Of a DNA stretch of 64,000 bases, positions 31,563-40,631 are shown one piece after another; positions within the stretch are counted from its first letter, which is position 1, and every line of letters begins with the position of its first letter. The translations under genes were made by a program, and so were the position numbers. The stretch is from assembly GCF_014334135.1 (NCBI RefSeq), contig NZ_CP060497.1, forward strand, positions 2,976,001-3,040,000, written 5' to 3'. The notes below the pieces were generated by a model. It was not told where the DNA came from. It saw only the letters and a program-made list of their open reading frames with translations, and did no database searches. The DNA comes from Olivibacter sp. SDN3 (GTDB lineage Bacteria; Bacteroidota; Bacteroidia; Sphingobacteriales; Sphingobacteriaceae).

Positions 31563-33338
31563 ATGGATAATTTTATTGTTTCTGCACGAAAATATCGTCC
31601 TTCAACCTTCGAAACGGTCGTTGGGCAGCAGCACATCACTGGAACGCTTAAAAATGCAATTAAGAACAACCAATTGGCTCAGGCCTTTTTGTTCTGCGGA
31701 CCTCGTGGTGTTGGCAAAACTACTTGTGCGCGTATTTTAGCAAAAACAATTAACTGTCAGCAACTAACCACGGAAGTGGAGGCTTGCGGAGTGTGTGACT
31801 CATGTAGATCGTTTCAGCAGGGTAATTCTTTTAGTATCCATGAATTGGATGCCGCTTCGAATAATTCAGTAGATGATATCAGAAGTTTGATTGAACAGGT
31901 GAGGATACCACCTCAAACAGGTAAATATAAGATTTACATCATCGATGAGGTACACATGTTATCCACGCAAGCATTCAATGCTTTTCTGAAGACATTGGAA
32001 GAACCACCTACCTACGCGATCTTCATTCTGGCTACTACAGAAAAACACAAGATATTGCCGACAATATTATCGCGCTGTCAGATTTTTGATTTTAATAGAA
32101 TCAAGATAGAGCATATTGCCCAGCACCTGGCTAATATCGCGGCCAAAGAAGGTGTTGCTTACGATAGCGATGGTCTGCATCTGATTGCACAGAAGGCAGA
32201 CGGTGGTTTACGGGATGCCTTATCGATGTTTGATCAGATTGTTAGTTTCTCTAACAAGAATGTTAACTACCAGGCGGTAATAGATAATCTCAATATTCTG
32301 GATTACGATTACTATTTTAAACTTACAGACGCCATCCTTGAAGAAAATGCCGCCAGCGCACTGGTAATTTTTGATGAAATCTTATTAAATGGTTTTGACG
32401 GTAATCATTTCATTAATGGTTTGGCATCACATTTTAGAAATCTATTGGTGGGTAAAGATGCCAGTACGTTGAAGTTGTTGGAAGTAAGTGAAAATATTAG
32501 GGCACGTTATTTGGAACAATCACAACAGACCACAGTTGGGCTGTTATTATCTGCATTGAATATCGCCAATCAATGCGAAATTAACTATCGCACGAGTAAA
32601 AACCAACGTTTGCAGGTGGAGCTTGCCCTCTTAAAGATGTGTCATATCAAGACAGCTGTTCAGTTTAGTAGTGCTACGAATGATAATTTAAACCGGCAGG
32701 AACCGGAAAAAAAAAAGCCTGATGCGGCAGTAACCGAAACGCCTTCAGTTTCTAAGCAAGAACCACTAAATCCTAGCCCGCAAAAAGAATATCCAGGGGA
32801 CGTTGAAAAAGTGGAAAACGAACGAGAGACACCCCAACCTACCAAAGTGAAAATACCTAGTTTTAAGGATATTAAACTTTCTTCTTCAATTCCTAACCTA
32901 AACGATGTGTTTAAGGATAAAAAAGAGGATGATCCTAATGCGGAACCCGAATATATAATGGGGGCCGAAAGACAAAGTTTTGACTATGAGAATTTTATGA
33001 AGGTTTGGCATGCTTATGCAGATCAAGCCAAGGCAACAAATAAGATCACTTTATTTACGTTGATGACTGCAAATGCTCCCAAATTACGGGATGATCATAA
33101 AATAGAAGTTATTGTTGAAAATGCGATACAAGAAAATTTGCTGACGATATCAAAAATAGAGATTTTAAATGACCTTAGGGTGAAACTTAAGAATTTTGCT
33201 ATTGACCTGATTCCCGTACAGGTGGAGTCGAATGTGGTTCGCAAACCTTATACCAATCAGGAAAAATACCAAGCAATGCTCGCCAAAAATCCGCTCGTTG
33301 AAAAGCTACGACAAGATTTTAATCTGGGATTCGACTAA
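31563..33338 (+). CDS. dnaX: DNA polymerase III subunit gamma/tau
   Basis: 591 residues from the ATG at 31563 (MDNFIVSARKYRP), the usual DnaX start; the longer frame from 31389 would overlap the rpsF promoter and add a non-conserved tail. Walker A GPRGVGKT at 46-53, zinc ligands Cys65, Cys75, Cys78, Cys81, Walker B DEVHML at 128-133 and the sensor SRC at 170-172. Clamp-loader domains I-III end near residue 370; a Pro/Lys/Glu-rich linker and a C-terminal tau domain follow. An A10-G run at 32707-32717 lies exactly at the domain III/linker junction and probably directs frameshifting to a 386-residue short form (see findings). Loads the beta clamp at the replication fork. Confidence 0.96.
   Translation: MDNFIVSARKYRPSTFETVVGQQHITGTLKNAIKNNQLAQAFLFCGPRGVGKTTCARILAKTINCQQLTTEVEACGVCDSCRSFQQGNSFSIHELDAASNNSVDDIRSLIEQVRIPPQTGKYKIYIIDEVHMLSTQAFNAFLKTLEEPPTYAIFILATTEKHKILPTILSRCQIFDFNRIKIEHIAQHLANIAAKEGVAYDSDGLHLIAQKADGGLRDALSMFDQIVSFSNKNVNYQAVIDNLNILDYDYYFKLTDAILEENAASALVIFDEILLNGFDGNHFINGLASHFRNLLVGKDASTLKLLEVSENIRARYLEQSQQTTVGLLLSALNIANQCEINYRTSKNQRLQVELALLKMCHIKTAVQFSSATNDNLNRQEPEKKKPDAAVTETPSVSKQEPLNPSPQKEYPGDVEKVENERETPQPTKVKIPSFKDIKLSSSIPNLNDVFKDKKEDDPNAEPEYIMGAERQSFDYENFMKVWHAYADQAKATNKITLFTLMTANAPKLRDDHKIEVIVENAIQENLLTISKIEILNDLRVKLKNFAIDLIPVQVESNVVRKPYTNQEKYQAMLAKNPLVEKLRQDFNLGFD
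32707..32722 (+). promoter_or_regulatory. Probable programmed -1 frameshift site in dnaX
   Basis: Ten A followed by G (32707-32717), reading GAA-AAA-AAA-AAG in frame and containing the heptamer A-AAA-AAG. In the -1 frame the next codons are GCC-TGA (stop 32720-32722); the other frame stops after five codons at TAA. An AGG at 32698-32700 could act as the upstream Shine-Dalgarno-like stimulator known in E. coli dnaX. Confidence 0.65.
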
Positions 33339-33383
33339 TATATATTCGCAAGTACTTCAACGTTGACGTTGCAATTAACTAAA

Positions 33384-33800
33384 CTAAGGCTCTCTTTTTG
33401 GGTATCCCTCTTCATCTAGATCGTCTCTGAGATCTTCCGGTGTTTTGGAAATCTCTTTATCTGCCTTTTTTAGTTTTGTTATTCTACCTTTGTCGATATG
33501 CATTCCTAAACTATCTATGTCGGTTTCCAACGACTTGTTTTTATCGTATTCATCCCCTACATAGAGATTTGCTTCATCCCAGTCGGAATTATCATCCTTT
33601 CCCTGGGGAGCAACGGTGTCATATGGGTCGTCATGTTGATATTCAGCTTCTTCATTGGGGTATGTTTTGGGATCGTTTTCAATATCGTACTCAAAACTGT
33701 CGGTGTTTTTGTTATACTTAAGGTTATGGATGTACCCCCTATCGGCCTGATCATTTGGGATATCCTGATTTTTTCTATTATTAGGTTTATCATTGTTCAT
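33384..33800 (-). CDS. Hypothetical acidic, low-complexity protein
   Basis: 138 residues from the ATG at 33800 (MNNDKPNN). Very rich in Asp, Asn, Glu, Lys and Tyr with no hydrophobic core or signal, so probably disordered and cytosolic. Segments such as DPKTYPNEEAEYQHDDPYDT and DWDEANLYVGDEYDKNK alternate charge. Its C-terminus TPEDLRDDLDEEGYPKREP resembles short conserved tails of Bacteroidota proteins of unknown function. It lies tail-to-tail with dnaX and head-to-head with the membrane sensor gene at 33912. I do not recognise a family. Confidence 0.65.
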   Translation of the reverse strand: MNNDKPNNRKNQDIPNDQADRGYIHNLKYNKNTDSFEYDIENDPKTYPNEEAEYQHDDPYDTVAPQGKDDNSDWDEANLYVGDEYDKNKSLETDIDSLGMHIDKGRITKLKKADKEISKTPEDLRDDLDEEGYPKREP

Positions 33801-33911
33801 AACAATCAATTTTTGATATATCCAAGCTATTTCATCCTATTATAAAGAACAGCAAAAGGAAGAATAGGTTTGACTACAAAACATTTGATTACCGAAATAG
33901 TATCTTTGTGG

Positions 33912-35813
33912 ATGCCTAAATGTAATGCTTACACAAGCGTCATTTTAATAGTAACAATGCTACTGTGTTCCGTATGGAAGGTACGAGGGCAGCAGCCAGT
34001 TGTTTTAACAGATAGCGTCGAGCAACATATGTTTACCTTTGGAGAACTTCGATCTCTTAAAGATGAACGAGGAATGCTTAGTTTTAAGGATGTTTTACAG
34101 CCTGAAATGGCTGCGCGTTTTCAGCTAAATGATAGGAGCACTCCACAGAACGAGGATATTCACGCATACTATTGGTACAAAATAACGATCGACCACCATA
34201 TTAGCCCAGAAAAATTATTTGTTTTAGAGTTTTTTGATCAGACAATAGACGAGATCGAAGCTTATTTACCCAATAATGCCGGAGGTTTTGATACATTGGT
34301 CTTAGGCGATAATTATGCTTTTTCCAAAAGGCCGTTTTTACATAAAAACTTTGTAATACCACTTTATCAGGACTTAAAAGGACAACAGGATTATTACTTC
34401 AGAATTCAATCCCGACAGCTGGTTGACGCCATTATCGTAGTACGTTCAATAGATTTTTTTGTTGAGTATGCGCTGGGGGAGTATTTCAGTTTTGGTATAT
34501 TTTATGGAATGATTCTGGTGTTTTCATTCTATAACCTGATCATGTTCTTCGCGGTGAAGCAGCGGGCATATCTTTACTATGTCTGTTATATGTTATGTGT
34601 TGCACTTTTTGAAATGTGCACCGATGGCATCGCCTATCACTATTTATGGCCTAACTGGTCAGCATGGAATCAATATGCTTTTGGCGTGGTACTTTGTTTA
34701 ATGAGTGTGTCGGCGTTACTCTTTACGCAGCGTCTACTGTTATTGCAACGTAAAGCACCAAAGTTAAACACCATTATTTCAGTAATTATTGGACTCCGTA
34801 TCTTATACTTGCTGTACGCATTGTTATGGCATAGAAGTTTATTGAATTATAAATTCATGGAGGCAATCCCGTTGTTAATGGCGTTTGGCTCGGGAATTTA
34901 TATCTGGTGGAGAGGGTATAGACCTGCACGTTATTTTGTCATTGGTTATGGATTTTTATTCATTGGCTATAGCATAAAATTGATGATTATGTTAGGGTTC
35001 ACCTGGCTGAATTTTGGGATCGTTTCTTATTACTGCATGAGTTTTTGTTTTATACTCGAAATGACTTTCCTTTCTTTAGCTGTGGGAGACCGGGTGCGCG
35101 TCATGAAAAATAGTAGAGATAAAGCGCAGCAATTGACCATTAAACAGATGCAGATCAATCAGGAACTTAAAGACAGTATAAATAAGGATTTAGAACAAAA
35201 AGTGAAAGAGCGAACCAGCGAGTTGGTGGAAAAATCGCATATTATTTCAGAGCAAAACCTCGCGCTGTCAGCAGCTAATAGGCTTCTTGAAGAACAAAAG
35301 AATGAAATAACTCGGATGAATGCGTTGTTAAATAAAGACAACGCATTGTTGAAGGTAAATGTAGAAGAAGTTACACGTGCCAGAGCATTGTCTAAGGGAT
35401 TGGATTTTGAAGAATTCAGTAAAGCTTATCCCGATCAGGAAAGTTGCTTACGATTTTTAGCAGGTCTCAAATGGAAGAATGGATACTGCTGTAGAAAATG
35501 TGCTGCTACGGCGTTCTACATCGGACACTTACCACATAGTAGGCGCTGTGCCCATTGTGGTTATGAAGAATCTGCTACTGCCCACACTGTTTTGCAACAT
35601 GTACGTATCCCCATTAATAAATCTTTTTATTTGATTTATCTCCTGTATTCCACCAAAGGTAGAATATCCTCCCACAAATTGGCCGAAGTTTTAGGTATTA
35701 GGCAAAGCACTTGCTGGGCTTATAGTAAAAAAATAAAACAACAGATGGAGCAAAAGAAAATGACTTTTCGAAATGCTTCGGAAACACAGGGGTGGAGCGA
35801 ATTGCTCGTTTGA
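33912..35813 (+). CDS. 7TM-DISM membrane sensor fused to an IS1595-type transposase zinc ribbon
   Basis: 633 residues from the ATG at 33912; a TTG at 33870 with AAAGGAA upstream is an alternative that adds 14 residues. Order: signal peptide (VRGQQ), periplasmic 7TMR-DISMED2-like domain (~25-165), seven membrane helices (~180-375) of the 7TMR-DISM type, a long coiled coil (~385-500) with the linker DLEQKVKERTSELVEKS that usually precedes histidine kinase or cyclase domains, and then, instead, a Zn_Tnp_IS1595-like domain (~515-615): LRFLAGLKWKNGYCCRKC, RRCAHCGYEESATAHTVLQ, then SSHKLAEVLGIRQSTCWAYSKKI as the helix-turn-helix-like end. Two CxxC pairs would bind zinc. No catalytic DDE domain is present. 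Probably a membrane-bound one-component DNA-binding regulator of the following SusCD/GH30 genes; that role is inference. Confidence 0.82.
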   Translation: MPKCNAYTSVILIVTMLLCSVWKVRGQQPVVLTDSVEQHMFTFGELRSLKDERGMLSFKDVLQPEMAARFQLNDRSTPQNEDIHAYYWYKITIDHHISPEKLFVLEFFDQTIDEIEAYLPNNAGGFDTLVLGDNYAFSKRPFLHKNFVIPLYQDLKGQQDYYFRIQSRQLVDAIIVVRSIDFFVEYALGEYFSFGIFYGMILVFSFYNLIMFFAVKQRAYLYYVCYMLCVALFEMCTDGIAYHYLWPNWSAWNQYAFGVVLCLMSVSALLFTQRLLLLQRKAPKLNTIISVIIGLRILYLLYALLWHRSLLNYKFMEAIPLLMAFGSGIYIWWRGYRPARYFVIGYGFLFIGYSIKLMIMLGFTWLNFGIVSYYCMSFCFILEMTFLSLAVGDRVRVMKNSRDKAQQLTIKQMQINQELKDSINKDLEQKVKERTSELVEKSHIISEQNLALSAANRLLEEQKNEITRMNALLNKDNALLKVNVEEVTRARALSKGLDFEEFSKAYPDQESCLRFLAGLKWKNGYCCRKCAATAFYIGHLPHSRRCAHCGYEESATAHTVLQHVRIPINKSFYLIYLLYSTKGRISSHKLAEVLGIRQSTCWAYSKKIKQQMEQKKMTFRNASETQGWSELLV

Positions 35814-36122
35814 CCTGGAGGTATCGCAATTTTCTTTTCTGGGTTTTGTAAAAAATGCTATGGTAAAGAAGCGTATCATGGTGTCTGTTTTACACACTTT
35901 GCTTCTGAATACATAAATACCTGATAAACAACTAAAGAATACCTTTCATTATTTCGGTGTTAAAGCGTATCAATATGTATATAAACATCTAATTGTCAGT
36001 ATTTTATGTATAATAATGTTTGTTTTTAACTAGCTTTCTTCTCTATATTTGCTGCCGGTATGCTATTGGTTGGAATACCGGGCTAACAACATTTATATTC
36101 ATTAAACCAATTTTATTAAACT
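35814..36122. other. 309-base intergenic region before susC
   Basis: No gene seen. AT-rich; holds the susC promoter at 36019-36051 and may hold the binding site of the upstream membrane regulator. Confidence 0.6.
36019..36051 (+). promoter_or_regulatory. Promoter of the second susCD locus
   Basis: TTTG (36019-36022), a 21-base spacer and TATATTTG (36044-36051), a complete match to the Bacteroidota consensus. Gives a leader of about 65 bases before the susC ATG at 36123. Confidence 0.6.
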
Positions 36123-39071
36123 ATGTGGAGGAAATATTTACTACTGATTTCCCTTGTTTTCGTTACCGCTATTGCTTATAGCCAGCAGTCAGCTATAAGA
36201 GGCATCGTGAAAGATGATGCCGGGGAAGTCCTGCCAGGCGTATCCGTCCGAGTGAAAGGCTCAAGCACAGGTGTTACGACGGATGGAGATGGGCAGTTTA
36301 ATTTGCAGGTTGCTCCCGATGCGATTTTGGTTTTTACTTATGTAGGTTACGTAAGTAGAGAGGAAGCGGTCACGGGGAGGAACGATTTTGAAATAGTGCT
36401 AGAATCACTTGATCAGGAATTAGATGAGGTGGTCGTAGTTGGTTATGGCACGCAGCGAAGGGGGGATATCACCGGTGCGGTGGGATTAGTAACCGAGGAA
36501 GCGTTTGAGTCACGACCGAATACCCAATTCGGTAGTATTATACAGGGGAAGGCCGCTGGAGTACAAGTATCTTCACCAGGAGGAAAGCCCAATGCTGGAT
36601 TGAATATTCGTATCCGTGGTACGAGTTCCATTACCTCTAGCAGTGACCCATTGTACGTGGTGGACGGCGTGCCTATTGCCGATACCCGTTCCATCAACCC
36701 GGCAGATATTGAGAGTATGTCAATCCTGAAAGATGCATCTTCTGCTGCCATCTATGGTGCACAGGGGGCCAATGGTGTGGTGTTGATTACTACCAAGAAA
36801 GGAAAGGAAGGTAAGCCTAGGGTTGAATTAAATGCTTATGGCGGTTTTTCATCTGTTTGGCGTCGATTAGATGTCCTGAATGCCGATCAGTATCGTCAAC
36901 TCATGACCGAGTTAGGTAGAAATACAGACTGGGATCAATACACAGCCAATACCAATTGGCAGGATGAGGTATTTCAAAATGGTGCGTCACAGAACTATCA
37001 GTTAGCTGTCTCAGGAAAGAGCAACAAAACCACTTATTATATTTCGGGTGGATGGATGAAACAGAAAGGAGCCGTTCGCAGTTCCGAGACAGATCGTTAC
37101 AATTTCAAAGTAAATCTTGAGCAAGAGGTGAACAACTGGTTAACTTTAGGGACTAATGTTGGCTATACCCGATACCATGATGTAGACGTTGCGGATAACC
37201 AAGCGGTTAATCAAGGCGGAGTAATTATGGGGATACTATCAACGCCACAAAATATCGGCATCTATAATGCTAACGGTACATTTACAAGCAATCCTTTTCA
37301 AGATTGGGAGAACCCACTGGCCTTTACAGATGGCTCAGATCGGGGATACCGCAATCAACGGGTTATTGGTAATGCTTATGCAGAAGTTACTTTCCTCCCC
37401 GGATTGAAATTCAGGAGCAACTTCGGTATCGATGCAGGTAACGGGGTGTACGATTATTTTCTGGACCCCATACGTACCAGTTACGGAAGGGCTAGAAATG
37501 GTATCGGTCGCTATAACACAGACCAGATGAGTTACTGGATTGCAGATAATACCCTCTCTTATAACAAACAAGTGGATAAACACAATTTTGGGGCTTTGGT
37601 TGGAATGGTGGCGCAAAAAACACAGTGGGAAAACAGTGAGATCGAGCGCACTAATTTCTCTGGCACATCAATCGTTACACCAAATGGTGGCTCCATTATC
37701 CAGGTTGCGAATGTGGCGAAAAGGGAAAAGGCCAATGCATCCATTATCGGAAGGATAAATTATGATTTTGAAGGAAAGTATTTATTAACGGCGAATTTTA
37801 GGGCAGATAACAGTTCCAACTTCGGACCTTCCAACAAGTGGGGCTATTTTCCTTCATTTTCTGCCGGGTGGCGCTTATCGCAGGAGCGTTTTCTGCAGCA
37901 TGTTTCTTGGCTGGATGACTTAAAACTGCGTGCCGGGTGGGGAGTTGTAGGAAATGATAACGTAGGAGAATACGCTTATTGGGGAAGGGTGGCCAGTGAT
38001 GCTAATTACCCTATCGGAGGAGAGATCTTACCGGGAACGCGTCCTTCTACTTTACAGAATGATGATTTAAAATGGGAAGAAACGCAGCAAACGAATATCG
38101 GTATTGATGTAAGTGTTTTCAATGCAAGACTTAATTTCAGTGTAGATGCCTATCTGAAAAAGACAAATGACTTATTGTTAAATGTTCCTGTTCCGCGCTC
38201 CACAGGCTTTGATGTGGCACTGCAGAATGCCGGTGCATTAGAAAATAAAGGATTGGAGTTTCAGGTAAATTCCAGAAACTTTGTCAACGACTTTAAATGG
38301 GAAACAGATTTTAATATTTCCTTTAATCGCAATAAGGTAACCGAATTGGGCGGAATCAATATTTTTGGAGCCAATATATCCGGCAGAGACGAAGTGAGCT
38401 ATACAACGATCGGCCAACCGATAGGCATGTTTTATGGTTATGTTTTTAACGGTGTTGATCCGCAAACGGGTGATGCCCTATATTTGACAAACGATGGTAC
38501 TTCGAGCAGTTCACCTTCTGCGTCCGACCGCCGGATCATTGGTAACCCAAACCCGAATTTCATTTATGGCTTGACCAATACTTTTTCCTATAAGAATATC
38601 GGCTTAAGTATCTTTTTACAGGGAAGCCAAGGGAATGATATTTACAATGGTACTCGCGTAGAGGCCGAGGGTATGATCGATGCCAAGAATCAGACGGCGG
38701 CTGTTTTGGATAGGTGGACAAGTATTGGGCAAGAAACACAGATTCCACGGGCAGTGGCCGATAACATCGCGAATTCAAGAAATTCCACGCGCTTTGTAGA
38801 AAACGGTTCTTACCTCCGCGTAAAGTCGGCTACCCTGAGTTATAACTTGCCTGAACAGTTTTTAAATAAGATTAAGATAAGTAATGTACGTTTGTATGTC
38901 ACTGGAGAAAACCTTTTCACGATAACCGATTATAAAGGTTTTGATCCAGAGGTAAACGCATTTACCAATGTGAACGACGCTACGCAAAGTAAGAACACTT
39001 TTATAGGTATCGATTATGGTACCTATCCACAGACCCGAAACATCATTTTTGGACTTAATGTTTCATTTTAA
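36123..39071 (+). CDS. SusC/RagA family TonB-linked outer membrane protein
   Basis: 982 residues with signal peptide ending AIAYSQQ. CarboxypepD-regulatory-like domain (IRGIVKDDAGEVLPGVSV) at ~25-95, DEVVVVGYGTQRRGDITGAV, plug segments FGSIIQGKAAGVQV and ASSAAIYGAQGANGVVLIT, and a barrel ending NIIFGLNVSF. Partner SusD follows after 11 bases and a GH30 enzyme after that, so it likely imports beta-glucan-type oligosaccharides. It is a separate paralogue from the one at 7687. Confidence 0.95.
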   Translation: MWRKYLLLISLVFVTAIAYSQQSAIRGIVKDDAGEVLPGVSVRVKGSSTGVTTDGDGQFNLQVAPDAILVFTYVGYVSREEAVTGRNDFEIVLESLDQELDEVVVVGYGTQRRGDITGAVGLVTEEAFESRPNTQFGSIIQGKAAGVQVSSPGGKPNAGLNIRIRGTSSITSSSDPLYVVDGVPIADTRSINPADIESMSILKDASSAAIYGAQGANGVVLITTKKGKEGKPRVELNAYGGFSSVWRRLDVLNADQYRQLMTELGRNTDWDQYTANTNWQDEVFQNGASQNYQLAVSGKSNKTTYYISGGWMKQKGAVRSSETDRYNFKVNLEQEVNNWLTLGTNVGYTRYHDVDVADNQAVNQGGVIMGILSTPQNIGIYNANGTFTSNPFQDWENPLAFTDGSDRGYRNQRVIGNAYAEVTFLPGLKFRSNFGIDAGNGVYDYFLDPIRTSYGRARNGIGRYNTDQMSYWIADNTLSYNKQVDKHNFGALVGMVAQKTQWENSEIERTNFSGTSIVTPNGGSIIQVANVAKREKANASIIGRINYDFEGKYLLTANFRADNSSNFGPSNKWGYFPSFSAGWRLSQERFLQHVSWLDDLKLRAGWGVVGNDNVGEYAYWGRVASDANYPIGGEILPGTRPSTLQNDDLKWEETQQTNIGIDVSVFNARLNFSVDAYLKKTNDLLLNVPVPRSTGFDVALQNAGALENKGLEFQVNSRNFVNDFKWETDFNISFNRNKVTELGGINIFGANISGRDEVSYTTIGQPIGMFYGYVFNGVDPQTGDALYLTNDGTSSSSPSASDRRIIGNPNPNFIYGLTNTFSYKNIGLSIFLQGSQGNDIYNGTRVEAEGMIDAKNQTAAVLDRWTSIGQETQIPRAVADNIANSRNSTRFVENGSYLRVKSATLSYNLPEQFLNKIKISNVRLYVTGENLFTITDYKGFDPEVNAFTNVNDATQSKNTFIGIDYGTYPQTRNIIFGLNVSF

Positions 39072-39082
39072 GGATTTGATTT

Positions 39083-40564
39083 ATGAAAGCTAAATATATT
39101 GCCCTATTCGTGACAGTAACGGGGATCACTTCTGGGTTAACATCATGTAATAAGTTTACCGATTTAAATCCCATTTCGGAAGCTACCTCTGGAAATGCAT
39201 ATACCAGCCTTCAAGAAGCAGAAGCTGCATTAACAGGAGCGTACGATGCACTACAGCAAGAATATTATATTTGGGATAATGTGATTTTTAGTGATGTTAT
39301 GGCCGATAATTATTATGCAGGAGGAGATGATCCGGAGATCTTTGCGGTAGACAGGTTACAGTTGGTTCCTACCAATGGCCGACTATTCAACAATTGGAGC
39401 CAGCTTTACGTAGGTGTTCTTCGTGCCAATACGATATTACAAGAAGTGCCTGTTATCGATGATCCGAGCTTAGACGAGGGAGGCAGACGCGAGCAGATTT
39501 TGGGCGAAGCACTCTTTTTGCGCGCTAATCATTATTACAATCTGGTGAAAATGTTTGGGGGCGTTCCCCTGGTGCTGGAACCAGCAGCGTCTACCGCACC
39601 GGATGCCATACAACTTCCCAGGAATACGGAAGCTGAGGTATATCAACAGATCCTAGCAGATCTTGAACAGGCCGTTTCGTATTTGCCTGATCGCTTATCC
39701 GAAGAAAACAGCGTCAACAAGGCTAGAGCTACTAAAGGGGCCGCAAACGCACTCTTGGCAAAAGTATATGCACAAAAGGCAGATAGGGACTACGGTAAAG
39801 TACTCGAACATTGTGATGCGGTGATTAATAGTCCTGCCAATTATCGCTTATTAGCTAATTTCGCTGAACTGTTCGATGGGGCGCATTACAACAATGCAGA
39901 GTCTATTTTAGAAATACAGTTTGTTGGCGCTAACGAAGGGAATTGGGGGCCGCAGATGCTTCTTCCACCATCCATAAGTGGCGATACCTGGCGCAAGTTC
40001 ATTACGCCATCTACCGATCTGGTTGCCGCATTTGATCGTGCGTCGGACGAAACAAGAAAGTCGAGCAGTATACTCTTTGAAAATGTAGGCTGGTTGGATG
40101 AATACTGGGGAAATGCTTCGGGTTCGTCTGTCCCCTTCGCTTATAAATGGAAGAGTGCCAGCGGCTGGGCGAGCACTAATAGGCAATATATGCTGAGGTT
40201 AGCAGATATCATGTTGTTAAAAGCAGAAGCGCTCAATGAATTGGGTAGAGTTCCGGAAGCGCTGGAAGCGCTGAATCAGGTGCGTCAGCGTGTTGGATTA
40301 GCAGCGTCGACGGCGAGTGATCAAACAACGCTAAAATTGGCTATTCTCGAGGAACGGCGCTTAGAACTATGTCAGGAGGGGCAACGTTGGGACGACCTGA
40401 AACGAGCGGGATTAGCTATAGAGGTGATGAACGATCTACAGGAAATAGATTTACGTACGGGTAATGCGGTAGATTATAATATGACCGAAGAGAAGTTGTT
40501 GCTGCCTATTCCGCAGCAGGAAATCAATAGAAATCAACAACTGGATCAAAACCCGGGATACTAA
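39083..40564 (+). CDS. SusD/RagB family glycan-binding lipoprotein
   Basis: 493 residues. Lipoprotein signal with cysteine in GLTSCNKFTDLNP; helical TPR-like core (EAEAALTGAYDALQQEY; LGEALFLRANHYYNLVKMFGGVPLV) and the conserved ILEERRLELCQEGQRWDDLKRAG near the C-terminus, ending with INRNQQLDQNPGY. Works as the external lid of the SusC transporter encoded just upstream. Confidence 0.95.
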   Translation: MKAKYIALFVTVTGITSGLTSCNKFTDLNPISEATSGNAYTSLQEAEAALTGAYDALQQEYYIWDNVIFSDVMADNYYAGGDDPEIFAVDRLQLVPTNGRLFNNWSQLYVGVLRANTILQEVPVIDDPSLDEGGRREQILGEALFLRANHYYNLVKMFGGVPLVLEPAASTAPDAIQLPRNTEAEVYQQILADLEQAVSYLPDRLSEENSVNKARATKGAANALLAKVYAQKADRDYGKVLEHCDAVINSPANYRLLANFAELFDGAHYNNAESILEIQFVGANEGNWGPQMLLPPSISGDTWRKFITPSTDLVAAFDRASDETRKSSSILFENVGWLDEYWGNASGSSVPFAYKWKSASGWASTNRQYMLRLADIMLLKAEALNELGRVPEALEALNQVRQRVGLAASTASDQTTLKLAILEERRLELCQEGQRWDDLKRAGLAIEVMNDLQEIDLRTGNAVDYNMTEEKLLLPIPQQEINRNQQLDQNPGY

Positions 40565-40579
40565 CTTTACCATTTTATT

Positions 40580-40603
40580 GGCGGGAAGTAAAGGTTTCCC
40601 GCC
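40580..40603 (+). terminator. Hairpin between susD and GH30 gene
   Basis: Perfect 8-bp stem GGCGGGAA / TTCCCGCC with an 8-base loop, followed by only a mixed T stretch. Could be a weak terminator or an mRNA-stabilising hairpin lowering GH30 expression relative to susCD. Confidence 0.5.
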
Positions 40604-40631
40604 TTGTGTTTACTTTTAACCCTACAAACAA

